Assembly (NCBI GenBank): GCA_937894065.1
Contig: CALCST010000023.1
Span: forward strand, 1 to 64,000
DNA: 64,000 bases
From: an uncultured Parabacteroides sp.
GTDB lineage: Bacteria > Bacteroidota > Bacteroidia > Bacteroidales > Tannerellaceae
Direction: 5' to 3'
Within the stretch, counting starts at the first letter, position 1. Each line of letters opens with the position of its first letter. The notes below the pieces were generated by a model that was not told the DNA's origin, searched no databases, and was given only the letters and a program-made list of their open reading frames with translations. Shown piece by piece: positions 49,032-57,126 of this stretch. A program made the position numbers and the translations under genes.

Positions 49032-50258
49032 ATGATTATGATGAACAATCCTTTGAAGTGTATTCCGCTTCTTTTTTCTTTAATATTTGTTTCATGTACT
49101 ACAGAAATACATGAAACAAATATTTTACCGTATTCTCCGGAGCTTTCTGTCGACTCATTAAAATATAATGATATTTCAGATGATAGTAAGCGTACTATTC
49201 TTTATGTAGATAAGAATAGGATGGAAAGCAATGATACAGTAGTCAATAATCAACTCCGTAGTTTCAATACAAAAGAGCTTCTGCAACTTCGGATTTATGA
49301 TGACAGGACAGTGAGATTGACTAGTTGGGTCTGTGAAACGATTCACGATGTTTCCATTTATTGTTCTTTGCAGAATATTGGAATGGACGAGCCTTTCCTT
49401 ATTGCTCATATTGACTCGCTTCCAGCATTAGGTCAGATTGACTATACTCCGAGATTTGTGAATGATCAGTCAATATATCAGACAGCAGACGGAAAGTACA
49501 TTGATTTTGAACTGCCTTATCTGAAATCAGATGATGTGAAATTTACAGTTTCTTCTAATGACAGCTTATATAACAAGCTGCAGAACGAGATAAAAGTAAG
49601 CTGGAATCTTTCATTCAGTAATTATCATCTGAATAGTTCGTGGGGAACAATGGATGCTATTTATGCTCGTGAATGGGTTGTTATGATAACAAATCTGGCA
49701 TATATGGTAAGTTCTCCTGAAATGAATCATATTGTGCATAATTATAATGCTGTTATGGGCGGTGAATTATACGGAAATGATGGAGAGACTTTTAATGCAG
49801 ATGATTATGAAGATTTGTATAACAGGTTGACTATGGACAGGACATTAATACTTGGCCGTACAACAATGGGAGGCGGACTTGGCGGTGGAACTACTTTAGG
49901 AGTTGATCACTGGATGTTCTATACTCATTATTATTCCTTGTCTTCTCAAGCTTGGGATATGATTTCACATGAATTTGCCCATTGTATGGGATATAATCAC
50001 AGCAGTAATCTTACTTATGGAAATAGTGCAGGTTTTGCAGTGAACTGTATGCCTTGGCTTCATAATTATTTACGTAAACAGGAAAGACTGCCTTATCGCA
50101 ATCCTAAGAAATTTGATTTCACAAATCCTGATTATGAGAAATATTGGGGACATTCTGTAGATTACAGTGCAATGAAATATACTGATACAGATACAAAGAT
50201 GGATATTTACTTCAGAGATAATGCTGATAAGGTTTCATCTTTACAATATAAAAAATAA
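49032..50258 (+). CDS. Metzincin-like zinc metalloprotease lipoprotein
   Basis: This 408-residue protein has a lipobox FVSC (Cys22); in-frame ATGs at 49038 and 49041 are alternative starts. The first 180 residues are beta-rich and unassigned. The catalytic half contains HEFAHCMGYNH (His313, Glu314, His317, His323), the extended HExxHxxGxxH zinc motif of metzincins, in the context MISHEFAHCMGYNHSSN, followed by conserved aromatic-rich segments. It is most likely a surface or periplasmic protease. It forms a tandem pair with a second lipoprotein gene 89 bases downstream. No signal of a type IX sorting domain is seen. Confidence 0.82.
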   Translation: MIMMNNPLKCIPLLFSLIFVSCTTEIHETNILPYSPELSVDSLKYNDISDDSKRTILYVDKNRMESNDTVVNNQLRSFNTKELLQLRIYDDRTVRLTSWVCETIHDVSIYCSLQNIGMDEPFLIAHIDSLPALGQIDYTPRFVNDQSIYQTADGKYIDFELPYLKSDDVKFTVSSNDSLYNKLQNEIKVSWNLSFSNYHLNSSWGTMDAIYAREWVVMITNLAYMVSSPEMNHIVHNYNAVMGGELYGNDGETFNADDYEDLYNRLTMDRTLILGRTTMGGGLGGGTTLGVDHWMFYTHYYSLSSQAWDMISHEFAHCMGYNHSSNLTYGNSAGFAVNCMPWLHNYLRKQERLPYRNPKKFDFTNPDYEKYWGHSVDYSAMKYTDTDTKMDIYFRDNADKVSSLQYKK

Positions 50259-50347
50259 CAGTTTTCCCGCTTGCCAATTACAGTTGATATGAGAAACATT
50301 CCATTCAACCATATATTGTGCAGGTAATATATAAACTAAACGGAATT

Positions 50348-51445
50348 ATGTATAATAAGAATTTTATCCCTATAATGTCTCTTTTGCTTGCCGGGTCTTT
50401 ATATTCATGCAACAAAGAGAAAATTGTAATAAATGATGTTCCGCAATCTACTGATACGATAACAGTTGTGGAACGCTATGCAGAAGCATTATGGCAACCG
50501 ATAGACAGAAACACTTTGCCCTCGGATGCCGCAGGATTCAATCCTTTAGGTTTCTGTATTTCCGGTGATACATTATATATATCAAACTGGACTGCACGAA
50601 CAATTGAAGTGTATGATGCAAAGAATATGACATATTCTCATACAATCTACGCTAACGAAAGCGGCAGAACTCTTAACAGCCGTGATGTTTGTGTATCTGA
50701 CACTTTGCTTTTTGTAGCAAGTGGAAATCCTAGCCAAGTTTCGGTTTATAATCGTTTTACTGAAGAATATCTTTGCCGTCTTGGAGATGGCTCTACTTCT
50801 GGTTCTGTTCAGCAGGCAAACTGTGTGGCAGTAGACTCGAATTTCGTTTATGTGCGCGATCAGTCTGAACTCTTAAAACTGTTCGACAGAAGGGAAATAA
50901 ATGAAGCAATAGCTAAAAAACAGAAGAATGTTTCTCCTAAATATAAATATAGTATACCAGGTTCTGTGTCAATCTCTCAGGATTATGATATGCAAGCAGT
51001 TGACGGATATTTATTGGCTGCAAATAATATGGATAAGACATTGTATGTCTATTCTTGTGAGGCGGATACTTCTTTATATGAAGTAAAGTCATTGAAATAT
51101 ACTGATAACACTATTCCTTACGGAATTGCCGCTTCTGAAAAGTATATCTTTATTTCAACAGAAGGAGCTTCTGCTGGTATTCATGCTTATAATAGGAAAT
51201 CGTTCTTTGAATTGGATAATCTGGATGAACCGGAATATACATTAAACTACACAGAAGTTGTAGGTTTGGACAATGCCTTGGAATTTGTTCATTTCATGGA
51301 CTTTTCAAATGATAGTACATTGTTTGTGCGTCAAAATGGTAAAATACAACCTTTATTGCTAAGGGAAAGACATTATCATATAATAACTCCGGTTCTAGTG
51401 CCTGGAAACACTGATAGCGATAAAAACAAAAATGAGCAGAATTAA
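50348..51445 (+). CDS. Propeller-like lipoprotein of unknown function
   Basis: This is a 365-residue protein from the ATG at 50348 with lipobox SLYSC (Cys17). The rest is a series of repeated beta units of about 40-45 residues with patterns such as FCISGDTLYISNWTARTIEVYD, VCVSDTLLFVASGNPSQVSVYN and AVDGYLLAANNMDKTLYVYS, which suggests a NHL/SMP-30-like beta-propeller. I do not recognise a named family. It follows the metzincin-like lipoprotein in the same direction and probably acts with it at the cell surface. Confidence 0.75.
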   Translation: MYNKNFIPIMSLLLAGSLYSCNKEKIVINDVPQSTDTITVVERYAEALWQPIDRNTLPSDAAGFNPLGFCISGDTLYISNWTARTIEVYDAKNMTYSHTIYANESGRTLNSRDVCVSDTLLFVASGNPSQVSVYNRFTEEYLCRLGDGSTSGSVQQANCVAVDSNFVYVRDQSELLKLFDRREINEAIAKKQKNVSPKYKYSIPGSVSISQDYDMQAVDGYLLAANNMDKTLYVYSCEADTSLYEVKSLKYTDNTIPYGIAASEKYIFISTEGASAGIHAYNRKSFFELDNLDEPEYTLNYTEVVGLDNALEFVHFMDFSNDSTLFVRQNGKIQPLLLRERHYHIITPVLVPGNTDSDKNKNEQN

Positions 51446-51456
51446 CTCTGCTCATT
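51431..51456. terminator. Compact bidirectional terminator overlapping both stop codons
   Basis: AATGAGCAGA and TCTGCTCATT form a 10-bp stem with a 6-base loop. It includes the stop codons of the two convergent genes ending at 51445 and 51452. Confidence 0.8.
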
Positions 51457-51853
51457 TATTGTATTCATTTAATATCTGCATTCTTTCCAAAGAGAAAGTG
51501 GAGTCGTTGGCTTGTACATATTTTATGATTTCACAAGCTTTGCGACGCAGGATTTCTGAATCCTTATCACAATAATAACTTTGCTCAATCATTGTTTTAG
51601 CAGCAAGTTCCATACGTTCCAATCCGCATGAATCATCGTGATTAAGCTCTTCCCTTATTTCTTCAGGCGAGTGGGATAGAATGAAATCTATATTAGTCTT
51701 TAGTGTACGGTAGATTGTGTCAATCAGCTCTTGTGCTTTCTGCGAATCTTGCTGTTTTGCGCCGTCATTTCCGTCGTTACGGTCGAAAACCAGTTGCACA
51801 ATCATTTTGCTGATTTCCTCAATCTGAACCATTATGAAGTCTCTTTTCAGCAT
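51452..51853 (-). CDS. Small cytosolic protein, DUF6483-like
   Basis: This 133-residue, highly charged and mostly helical protein has no signal or membrane segment. The N-terminus MLKRDFIMVQIEEISKMIVQLVFDRND is reminiscent of the DUF6483 group, whose function is unknown; this match is from memory and uncertain. The C-terminal half could form a TPR-like helical repeat. It follows the cyclophilin gene by 19 bases on the same strand and is probably cotranscribed. Confidence 0.7.
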   Translation of the reverse strand: MLKRDFIMVQIEEISKMIVQLVFDRNDGNDGAKQQDSQKAQELIDTIYRTLKTNIDFILSHSPEEIREELNHDDSCGLERMELAAKTMIEQSYYCDKDSEILRRKACEIIKYVQANDSTFSLERMQILNEYNK

Positions 51854-51872
51854 GACTTTAATCTTTTCTCAA

Positions 51873-52694
51873 TTATTTTTTCTCAACTTTGACTTCCAGG
51901 ATACGAACGTCATTTAACGGTCTGTCATATTTGTCCTTCTTCTGGTTTGCTATGTTGTCAAGGACATCGAAGCCTTCGACCAATTCGCCGTAAATAGTGT
52001 AAACTCCATCGAGATGATGACAGCCGCCGATTGTCGTATAGGCTTTTCTCTGCTCTTCTGTGAATACAAGATGTCCCGGTGTTGCCAGAATAACAGAGTC
52101 GATTTTTTCATTTATCTCTGCAATCTTTTTGTTGTATTCTCTCGGATTGTCCATTTTTAGAATTTGCAGTTGTCCTCTTACTGGATAATAAAATTCCTGC
52201 AAAGCCTTTTTTCTGGCAGGATAATTCTTTACTTTTTCCAGAGTGTCCAATTCTCCGCCGCTATAAACTTTTCCTTGTACTATAAAGAACTGCGACATGT
52301 CAGACTTCTTCTGAGGATTTATTTTGTCGTCTTGTCTTGGAGCTGCCAATGCACCTTTTTTATGGAAATATTCAGGTCTGAGTTCCGGCATAATCTCCGC
52401 ACTAGAATCACCAAATCCACATCTTGCACCGGCAGGAGCGTTTCTGGAGTCGGGCGCACCGCCTTGAATCATGAAATCTTTTATGACTCTCGTAAACAAA
52501 GTTCCGTTGTATTCTCCGCTTTGAGCTCTTTTGATAAATGTACTTACATGGTTTGGCACGTTGTCATAAAGACGGGCTTTCATCGTGCCAGCAGTAGTTT
52601 TGAATGTGACAAAAGTTGTGTCGTTCTGGGCATTGATGCCTGTCAGGCTAATGAACAAGGCTAAAGCTGAAACAATAGTTTTTTTTATCATCAT
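51873..52694 (-). CDS. Exported cyclophilin-type peptidylprolyl isomerase
   Basis: This 273-residue protein has a signal peptide ending GINA before QNDT. Cyclophilin motifs are VSTFIKRAQSGEYNGTLFTRVIKDFMIQGGAPDS, MSQFFIVQGK and VYTIYGELVEGFDVLDNIA. A roughly 60-residue charged insertion (about 145-210, DTLEKVKNYPARKKALQEF) splits the domain between the FFIVQ strand and the end, as in other Bacteroidetes periplasmic cyclophilins. It helps folding in the periplasm. Confidence 0.93.
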   Translation of the reverse strand: MMIKKTIVSALALFISLTGINAQNDTTFVTFKTTAGTMKARLYDNVPNHVSTFIKRAQSGEYNGTLFTRVIKDFMIQGGAPDSRNAPAGARCGFGDSSAEIMPELRPEYFHKKGALAAPRQDDKINPQKKSDMSQFFIVQGKVYSGGELDTLEKVKNYPARKKALQEFYYPVRGQLQILKMDNPREYNKKIAEINEKIDSVILATPGHLVFTEEQRKAYTTIGGCHHLDGVYTIYGELVEGFDVLDNIANQKKDKYDRPLNDVRILEVKVEKK

Positions 52695-52943
52695 AAATTA
52701 TAATATTTGATTAAAGTTGAGCAGTTGCAATCTTGAGTTATGATTGCCGTTGCAAAACATCAGTTTTAAGTAAAAAATGTAGTTTATTATTGTTCTGTAA
52801 AGATATAAAAACTATTTTTATGGCAGAAAAAGAGCTTGCTTAATTTTATTTTCGAAGTTTAAATTTAAACAGGCTTGAAAAGTGCAGCTTAAAAATGCAT
52901 TGATGGTTACGCATATTTTATTAATTAATAATCGTTATACTTT

Positions 52944-53837
52944 ATGAAACACCTTTTGTATTTATTTGTGGCTTGCTGCTTTATGCTATCCTCTTATGCG
53001 GCAGAGCCAATCAAGACGCTTGTCGTTACCGGGCAGAATAACCATAATTGGCCGGTCAGCCATGTAGCTATTCAGAAAATTCTTGAGAATTCCGGACTTT
53101 TTGATGTTGATATTGCTTGCTCTCCGTCCAAAGGTGAAGATATGAGCAGTTTCAAGCCAGATTTTATGAAATATCAGTTGGTTGTGCTTGATTATAATGG
53201 CGACAGATGGCCAGCTGAAACAGACAGCCGTTTTTTGGAATTTGTAAGAAACGGTGGTGGCGTTGTTGTTTATCACGCTGCAGATAATGCTTTTGCCGAC
53301 TGGCCTGCCTTCAATCAGATTTGCGCATTGGGCGGTTGGGAAAATAGAAATGAAAATTCCGGCCCTTATGCCTATTGGAAAGATGGAGCGTTGGTGAAAG
53401 ATTATTCAGCCGGTCCTGGAGGTTCACATGGAAAACAGCATGAATATGTTGTTAATTCACGCTCTTCAAATCATCCTGTACTCAAAGGTTTGCCAAACCA
53501 GTGGCGCCATGCTACAGATGAATTGTATGACCGTATGCGTGGACCTGCCAATATAAAAGATTTGCTTTACACTGCATATTCTGATAAGAGTACTGGTGGT
53601 TCAGGACGTGAAGAGCCACTTGTTTTTACTGTTGACTATGGTAAAGCTCGTATTTTCCATATTATGATTGGACACGCAGGAAATACTGTTGAAGACAATG
53701 TTGCTATGCAATGCACAGGTTTCCAGGTTTTGCTTCTTCGCGGAAGCGAATGGGCTGCAACAGGCGAAGTTACCCAGCCTGTTCCGTCTGATTTCCCAAC
53801 CAAGGACAAAATTTCGTTGAGAAAGGATTATCGTTGA
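52944..53837 (+). CDS. Exported ThuA-domain protein
   Basis: This 297-residue protein has a signal peptide (1-19, SYA before AEP). The ThuA/glutamine-amidotransferase-like fold is shown by IKTLVVTGQNNHNWPVSHVAIQ, YQLVVLDYNGD, GGGVVVYHAADNAFADWPAFNQICALGGWENR and HPVLKGLPNQWRHATDELYDRMRGP. ThuA proteins have been linked to trehalose and other sugar metabolism, but the reaction is unclear; in Bacteroidetes they often sit in sugar-degradation loci, not the case here. The promoter region upstream (52695-52943) shows no exact consensus box. Confidence 0.9.
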   Translation: MKHLLYLFVACCFMLSSYAAEPIKTLVVTGQNNHNWPVSHVAIQKILENSGLFDVDIACSPSKGEDMSSFKPDFMKYQLVVLDYNGDRWPAETDSRFLEFVRNGGGVVVYHAADNAFADWPAFNQICALGGWENRNENSGPYAYWKDGALVKDYSAGPGGSHGKQHEYVVNSRSSNHPVLKGLPNQWRHATDELYDRMRGPANIKDLLYTAYSDKSTGGSGREEPLVFTVDYGKARIFHIMIGHAGNTVEDNVAMQCTGFQVLLLRGSEWAATGEVTQPVPSDFPTKDKISLRKDYR

Positions 53838-53882
53838 CAGTTGAATTATATAAGGTAAGTTTCGTAAGCGAAACTTTCAGCT

Positions 53883-53910
53883 GATAAGTTGACAAGAAAA
53901 CAAGTTGACT
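53883..53910. repeat. Dispersed repeat, AAGTTGACAAG/TTGTCAACTT core
   Basis: GATAAGTTGACAAGAAAACAAGTTGACTTTA carries two units, just before the terminator of the ThuA gene. GTTTCGTAAGCGAAAC upstream (53859-53874) is a short palindrome of the same kind seen at other copies. Confidence 0.5.
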
Positions 53911-53916
53911 TTATTT

Positions 53917-53972
53917 AATCGCAGAAACAGCAAATAAGATTGATTACAATCTGCTGTCTCTGCGATTTTTTT
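53917..53972 (+). terminator. Terminator of the ThuA gene
   Basis: AATCGCAGAAACAGCA pairs with TGCTGTCTCTGCGATT (one mismatch), followed by TTTTT. Confidence 0.85.
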
Positions 53973-53989
53973 GTTTTGAAAAATAAAAA

Positions 53990-54019
53990 TCCGTACAGAA
54001 CTTCACAGCTCTGTACGGA
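53990..54019 (-). terminator. Terminator-like hairpin of unknown purpose
   Basis: TCCGTACAGA and TCTGTACGGA form a perfect 10-bp stem with a 10-base loop. On the minus strand it is followed by TTTTTATTTTT, so it looks like a terminator for minus-strand transcription, although no minus-strand gene lies upstream of it. Confidence 0.5.
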
Positions 54020-54045
54020 CCAAACAAATAACAAACTCTACTTAT

Positions 54046-54144
54046 ATGAAAAAACAAATACTACTGATATTCTGCTTTATTCTAATAACAGAACATAGTT
54101 TCAAAAGGTTCATTATTTTCCGTGATTTTTTTTATCTAACTTGA
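54046..54144 (+). CDS. Possible 32-residue open frame with hydrophobic N-terminus
   Basis: ATGAAAAAACAAATACTACTG opens a frame of 32 codons (MKKQILLIFCFILITEHSFK and so on), preceded by an AT-rich stretch typical of Bacteroidetes translation starts. It looks like the beginning of a signal peptide and could be the decayed start of a lost exported protein or a small membrane peptide. There is no further support. Confidence 0.2.
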   Translation: MKKQILLIFCFILITEHSFKRFIIFRDFFYLT

Positions 54145-54181
54145 TGAAATACTTGAAATAGACTTGAAAATATTAAATATA

Positions 54182-54280
54182 TTCTTAAAACTAAGCTTTA
54201 GTTTCTAAGAACTAAGATTCAGTTTTTAGAAACTAAGACTTAATTTATAAAAACTAAGGCTTAGTTTTAAGAAAAGATTA
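54182..54280. repeat. Palindromic element, AACTAAG family, copy 2
   Basis: TTCTTAAAACTAAGCTTTAG at the left and CTAAGGCTTAGTTTTAAGAA at the right form terminal inverted repeats. The core contains AACTAAGATTCAG and AAACTAAGACTTAA as in the copy at 10233-10328. It lies in the 700-base gene-poor gap between the ThuA gene and the LysM gene. Confidence 0.75.
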
Positions 54281-54336
54281 CTATTTACTGAAAATAATAA
54301 TAGATTTAAGATACGAAAGTTGCTTATTTTTTAAGT

Positions 54337-54470
54337 TGATAAGGCTTCATTGACAAGTTAAACAGGCAAATTATTTGTCTCTTCATGCTTAATTGTCTAA
54401 AAAAGTTTTGTCAACTTGTTTTCTTGTCAACTCTTTAACTGTAAGTTGAGTTTGCGAAACTTCAGTTAAC
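54337..54470. repeat. Dispersed repeat cluster, TTGTCAACTT core
   Basis: This holds AAGTTGATAAGGC, ATTGACAAGTTAAACAGG, TTTTGTCAACTTG, TTCTTGTCAACTC and AAGTTGAGTTTGCGAAACTTCAGTTAAC in succession, directly upstream of the LysM gene promoter. These units match the clusters at 13.7-13.9 and 38.7 kb. Confidence 0.6.
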
Positions 54471-54473
54471 ATA

Positions 54474-54504
54474 TTTGTCAATTGGATAATATGGCTTATC
54501 TTTG
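54474..54504 (+). promoter_or_regulatory. Promoter of the LysM/envelope gene cluster
   Basis: TTTG (54474-54477), 19 bases, TATCTTTG (54497-54504): an exact Bacteroidetes promoter, 33 bases before the start codon. Confidence 0.8.
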
Positions 54505-54537
54505 TCTGAATAATAGCTGAAAAATATTGAATAAATT

Positions 54538-56400
54538 ATGAATAAAATCTGGATTTGCGTCTTTGCAATGATGTTTGGCTGGGGATTTGAATCTCAAGCT
54601 CAAAGAGATAACACTTCGGTCCGAATAGTTAGTGAAAGAGATAAAACTTTTTCTCATACCATAGAGCGAGGTCAGACTGTTTATGCCATAGCAACTATGT
54701 ATGGCGTTTCGACTGAAGATATCTACAGGCTTAATCCGGATAGCCGAAATGGTATAAAGGCTGGCGATACTTTGCTGATTCCTCAGCAAAAGGCTGCGAC
54801 AGAGAAGGCTGAGTCTGCTTCTGCAACTCAGAACTATACTTTCCATACAATTCAGAAAAAGGAAACTTTGTATGCGGTTTCAATGCGTTATAAGGTTCCT
54901 GCTACCGAGATTGTCAAGGCAAATCCAGGTCTGACAGCAAAGACCTTCACCATCGGCAGAACAATAAGAATTCCTAATTTCATTGATGCCGAGGAAAATG
55001 CAGTTTCGGAACCATCTGTAAAAACAGAAACAGTTGTTACGGAAGAGGAATACAAAATTGCAAGACGTGAAACAATGTATAGCCTTTGCAAGAAATTCAA
55101 TATTTCAAGCCATGAATTGATTAAGCGAAATCCTGTTCTTAAGAAAGGTGTAAAGGCTGGTACAATAATTTATGTTCCAGTTACTAAAACAGAAGAAGTT
55201 GTTGTAAACGACTTGAAACACGACGCAATACTGAGCGAAACCGAGGTTAATGCTCTTTTGGACAAAACTGAGAATATTGAGAAATTGAATCAGATTAAGG
55301 TCGCTTTGCTCTTGCCTTTTAAAGACGGACAAAGTTCTCATGCCACATCTCGTTTCGTTGAATATTATGAAGGAATGTTGTTGGCGGTGGACAGTTTGAA
55401 AAATATGGGAGCTTCAATCAGTCTTTCTGTTTATGATACAGGAACGGGAACTGCAAAGCTGAACAAAATTCTTAAGGAAGATGCTTTGAAAGAATCTAAT
55501 TTGATTATCGGAGCTGTTCAGAACGACCAGATTGCGCAGATAGCACAGTTTGCCGAGACAAATCAGATTAAATATGTTATACCTTTCACGTCTAAGAATG
55601 ACAATGTGCTGTCGAACTCAATGATATTCCAGGTGAATACTCCTCATTCATACTTGTATTCAAAAGCAGCTCAGGCTGGTTGCGAATTGTTTGCTGAGGA
55701 TAATATTATCATTGTGAACATTAACGATAAAGATGTAAAGAAAGATTTTATCACTGCATTCAAAACAGAGCTTAAGGACAAGAATATAAAATATAAGGAA
55801 ATTAACTATAAAGGGGAAACTTTCTCATCGGATATTCTTGCTCTTATGGATAAGAACAAGAAGAATGTTGTTTTGCCAACTTCTTCTTCGTTGGATGCCT
55901 TGCAACTGATAAAGACTCCTTTACGTTCGTTGGCTGAAACAGGAATAGAAGAAACAGATTCTGCTAATCCGGAAAATAAGAATCGTTTTGTGTATAATAT
56001 ATCAATGTTCGGTTATCCGGAATGGCAGACATATATGCGCGAAGCTTTGGAGGACTTCTATGTTCTGGATACATATATTTATACGAATTTCTATGCAGAT
56101 AACTTGTCTGATAGAATTCATAATTTTTATAACTCATATAAATATTGGTATAGCAAGACTCTGATAAATACTTTCCCGAAATATGGCATATTGGGATTTG
56201 ACACAGGAATGTATTTTCTGGGAGCAATTCATAAGTATGGTATCAATTTTGAGAAGAATATAGATAAGATTTCTTATCCGAGCCTTCAGACGGGCTTTGA
56301 TTTCCACCGGGTGAACAACTGGGGCGGATTTATAAATACTAATGTATTTGTTGTACATTACAAGAAGGATTATACAGTGACAAGAGATGAACGTAAGTAA
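54538..56400 (+). CDS. LysM-repeat protein with C-terminal periplasmic-binding (type 1) domain
   Basis: This 620-residue exported protein has a signal peptide ending SQA before QRD. It carries three LysM-like repeats: SHTIERGQTVYAIATMYGV to GDTLLIPQ (about 39-83), FHTIQKKETLYAVSMRYKV to TIRIPN, and YKIARRETMYSLCKKFNI to TIIYVP. Then comes a domain like amino-acid-binding LivK/PBP1 proteins from about 255 (KVALLLPFKDGQSSHATSRFVEYYEGMLLAVDSL, IGAVQNDQIAQIAQFAE, YVIPFTS, FDTGMYFLGAI). It probably binds peptidoglycan and a ligand or partner in the periplasm. Its end overlaps the next gene by 14 bases. Confidence 0.9.
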   Translation: MNKIWICVFAMMFGWGFESQAQRDNTSVRIVSERDKTFSHTIERGQTVYAIATMYGVSTEDIYRLNPDSRNGIKAGDTLLIPQQKAATEKAESASATQNYTFHTIQKKETLYAVSMRYKVPATEIVKANPGLTAKTFTIGRTIRIPNFIDAEENAVSEPSVKTETVVTEEEYKIARRETMYSLCKKFNISSHELIKRNPVLKKGVKAGTIIYVPVTKTEEVVVNDLKHDAILSETEVNALLDKTENIEKLNQIKVALLLPFKDGQSSHATSRFVEYYEGMLLAVDSLKNMGASISLSVYDTGTGTAKLNKILKEDALKESNLIIGAVQNDQIAQIAQFAETNQIKYVIPFTSKNDNVLSNSMIFQVNTPHSYLYSKAAQAGCELFAEDNIIIVNINDKDVKKDFITAFKTELKDKNIKYKEINYKGETFSSDILALMDKNKKNVVLPTSSSLDALQLIKTPLRSLAETGIEETDSANPENKNRFVYNISMFGYPEWQTYMREALEDFYVLDTYIYTNFYADNLSDRIHNFYNSYKYWYSKTLINTFPKYGILGFDTGMYFLGAIHKYGINFEKNIDKISYPSLQTGFDFHRVNNWGGFINTNVFVVHYKKDYTVTRDERK

Positions 56401-57052
56401 ATATATATTTCTACTGGCTTTTTTGTTTGTTGCGTTGGGGAATTCTTTGGCTCAGGATGGCAAATTCAAGCACGAGCTTGATGTCGGCGCCTCGTTTGGT
56501 ATGAATTTTTCATCAGTAAGCTTTTCTCCTAAAGTGGATCAGAAAATGCTTCAGGCATACAACGGAGGATTGATTTTGAGATGGATAACAGAAAAGCATC
56601 TGGGTTTGCAGGCTGAGGTGAATTTCACCCAGCAAGGTTGGGAAGAGGAGTTTGAAGAGCAGCCTCAGTATCAGTATAGCCGCACGATAAACTTTATCGA
56701 GATTCCTTTCCTTACGCATATTTATTTTGGCAGTGACCGTTTCAGGTTCTTTGTGAATCTCGGTCCTAAAATAGGATATGCTTTAGGCGAATCAACGAGC
56801 AGTAATCTTGATGGAGCCGAACCAAATAAGAACAATGAACAGCATAATCTGAAAGTGCAGAAAAAGTTTGATTGGGGATTGTGCGGCGGACCGGGAATTG
56901 AGCTCCGCACCGGAATCGGACATTTCATCCTTGAAGGCAGATATTATTATGCTTTAGGTGATTTGATGAACAGCACAAAGAGCGACCCTTTTGCCAAGTC
57001 TTCAATACAAAACATCTCTGCAAAAGTTGCTTATTTGTTTAGAGTAAAATAA
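56387..57052 (+). CDS. Outer-membrane beta-barrel protein (PorT-like)
   Basis: This 221-residue protein has a signal peptide ending SLA before QDGK. An 8-stranded barrel is suggested by alternating strands: HELDVGASFGMNFSSVSF, GGLILRWITEKHLGLQAEVNFTQQGW, FIEIPFLTHIYFG, FRFFVNLGPKIGYALG and a C-terminal strand AKVAYLFRVK. It belongs to the OMP_b-brl_2/PorT-like group. PorT itself takes part in type IX secretion in Porphyromonas, but most relatives have no known role. It is translationally coupled to the LysM/PBP1 gene. Confidence 0.87.
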   Translation: MNVSKYIFLLAFLFVALGNSLAQDGKFKHELDVGASFGMNFSSVSFSPKVDQKMLQAYNGGLILRWITEKHLGLQAEVNFTQQGWEEEFEEQPQYQYSRTINFIEIPFLTHIYFGSDRFRFFVNLGPKIGYALGESTSSNLDGAEPNKNNEQHNLKVQKKFDWGLCGGPGIELRTGIGHFILEGRYYYALGDLMNSTKSDPFAKSSIQNISAKVAYLFRVK

Positions 57053-57069
57053 TTGACAATGTAATTCTG

Positions 57070-57110
57070 GCTTTGCAAGTATGGTTTGTTTTTTGTCATG
57101 CTTGCAAAGC
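57070..57110 (+). terminator. Hairpin between the barrel gene and the DUF6057 gene
   Basis: GCTTTGCAAGTATG and CATGCTTGCAAAGC form a 13-bp stem. No T-run follows, so it is more likely a processing or attenuating hairpin than a strong terminator. Confidence 0.45.
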
Positions 57111-57126
57111 ATAAATAAAGATTATT

